A DNA stretch of 5,365 nt from Clostridium sp. UBA6640 (GTDB lineage Bacteria > Bacillota > Clostridia > Clostridiales > Clostridiaceae): contig NZ_DKLM01000025.1 in NCBI RefSeq assembly GCF_002455975.1, positions 4,069 to 9,433 on the forward strand, given 5' to 3'. Under the pieces are notes generated by a model. That model was not told the origin of the DNA. It searched no databases and saw only the letters and a list, made by a program, of their open reading frames with translations. Position 1 is the stretch's first letter, and each line of letters opens with the position of its first letter. Shown piece after piece: positions 5,319 through 5,365 of the stretch. Made by a program: the position numbers and the translations under genes.

Positions 5319-5365
5319 GCGGTCTGAGAGCAGGCCAAACAAATTAAAACTTGGTCTTTGAAAAT
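5319..5365 (+). promoter_or_regulatory. 16S rRNA leader with hairpin and boxA-like antitermination element
   Basis: The leader hairpin GGTCTG (5321-5326) / CAGGCC (5331-5336) has an AGAG loop and one G-U pair. Near the edge, TGGTCTTTGAAA (5352-5363) resembles the Nus-factor boxA found just before 16S rRNA genes in Firmicutes, where leaders commonly read TCTTTGAAAA. The 16S gene itself is not in the window; its presence just downstream is inferred. Confidence 0.8.

Noticed and set aside
1..5365. CRISPR array, toxin-antitoxin pair or anti-phage operon
   Set aside because: No regularly spaced repeats, Cas-like proteins or known defence domains are visible.

Overview
The window is very AT-rich DNA with short intergenic gaps, strong AGGAG-type ribosome binding sites, U-tailed hairpin terminators and a typical Firmicute rRNA promoter at its right edge. 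Together these point to a Clostridium-like low-GC Gram-positive chromosome; I do not assign a species. All supported genes lie on the + strand.

Layout from left to right. (1) Bases 1-452 are the C-terminal part of a surE-type 5'-nucleotidase, closed by a clear intrinsic terminator at 483-504. (2) A good sigma-A promoter (552-580) drives a two-gene unit: a cytoplasmic serine hydrolase of the beta-lactamase/esterase superfamily (633-1703) and, 6 bases later, a GNAT acetyltransferase (1710-2252), followed by an AT-rich hairpin that may be its terminator. (3) A second probable two-gene operon holds a class-V PLP aminotransferase of the alanine/serine-glyoxylate type (2413-3552) and a conserved protein that I recognise as DUF4438-like (3620-4474). 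(4) Bases 4475 to about 5253 hold no convincing gene. They contain a 32-bp imperfect direct repeat flanking what may be a decayed insertion-element end, a perfect 16-bp hairpin, an intrinsic terminator with no gene in front of it, a 21-bp tandem repeat and two palindromic elements. (5) From 5254 to the end there is an A/T-rich UP-like stretch, a TTGACA/extended -10 promoter, a leader hairpin and a boxA-like antitermination element. The window therefore almost certainly stops just before a 16S rRNA gene.

Functionally, surE is housekeeping nucleotide metabolism. The hydrolase/acetyltransferase pair looks like a small accessory unit that modifies or cleaves an unknown small molecule or peptide. 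The aminotransferase/DUF4438 pair is the most likely place for undescribed biochemistry. I see no CRISPR array, no anti-phage system and no complete mobile element, so any claim of a new system here rests mainly on the aminotransferase/DUF4438 pairing and on the structured gene-free region before the rRNA operon.
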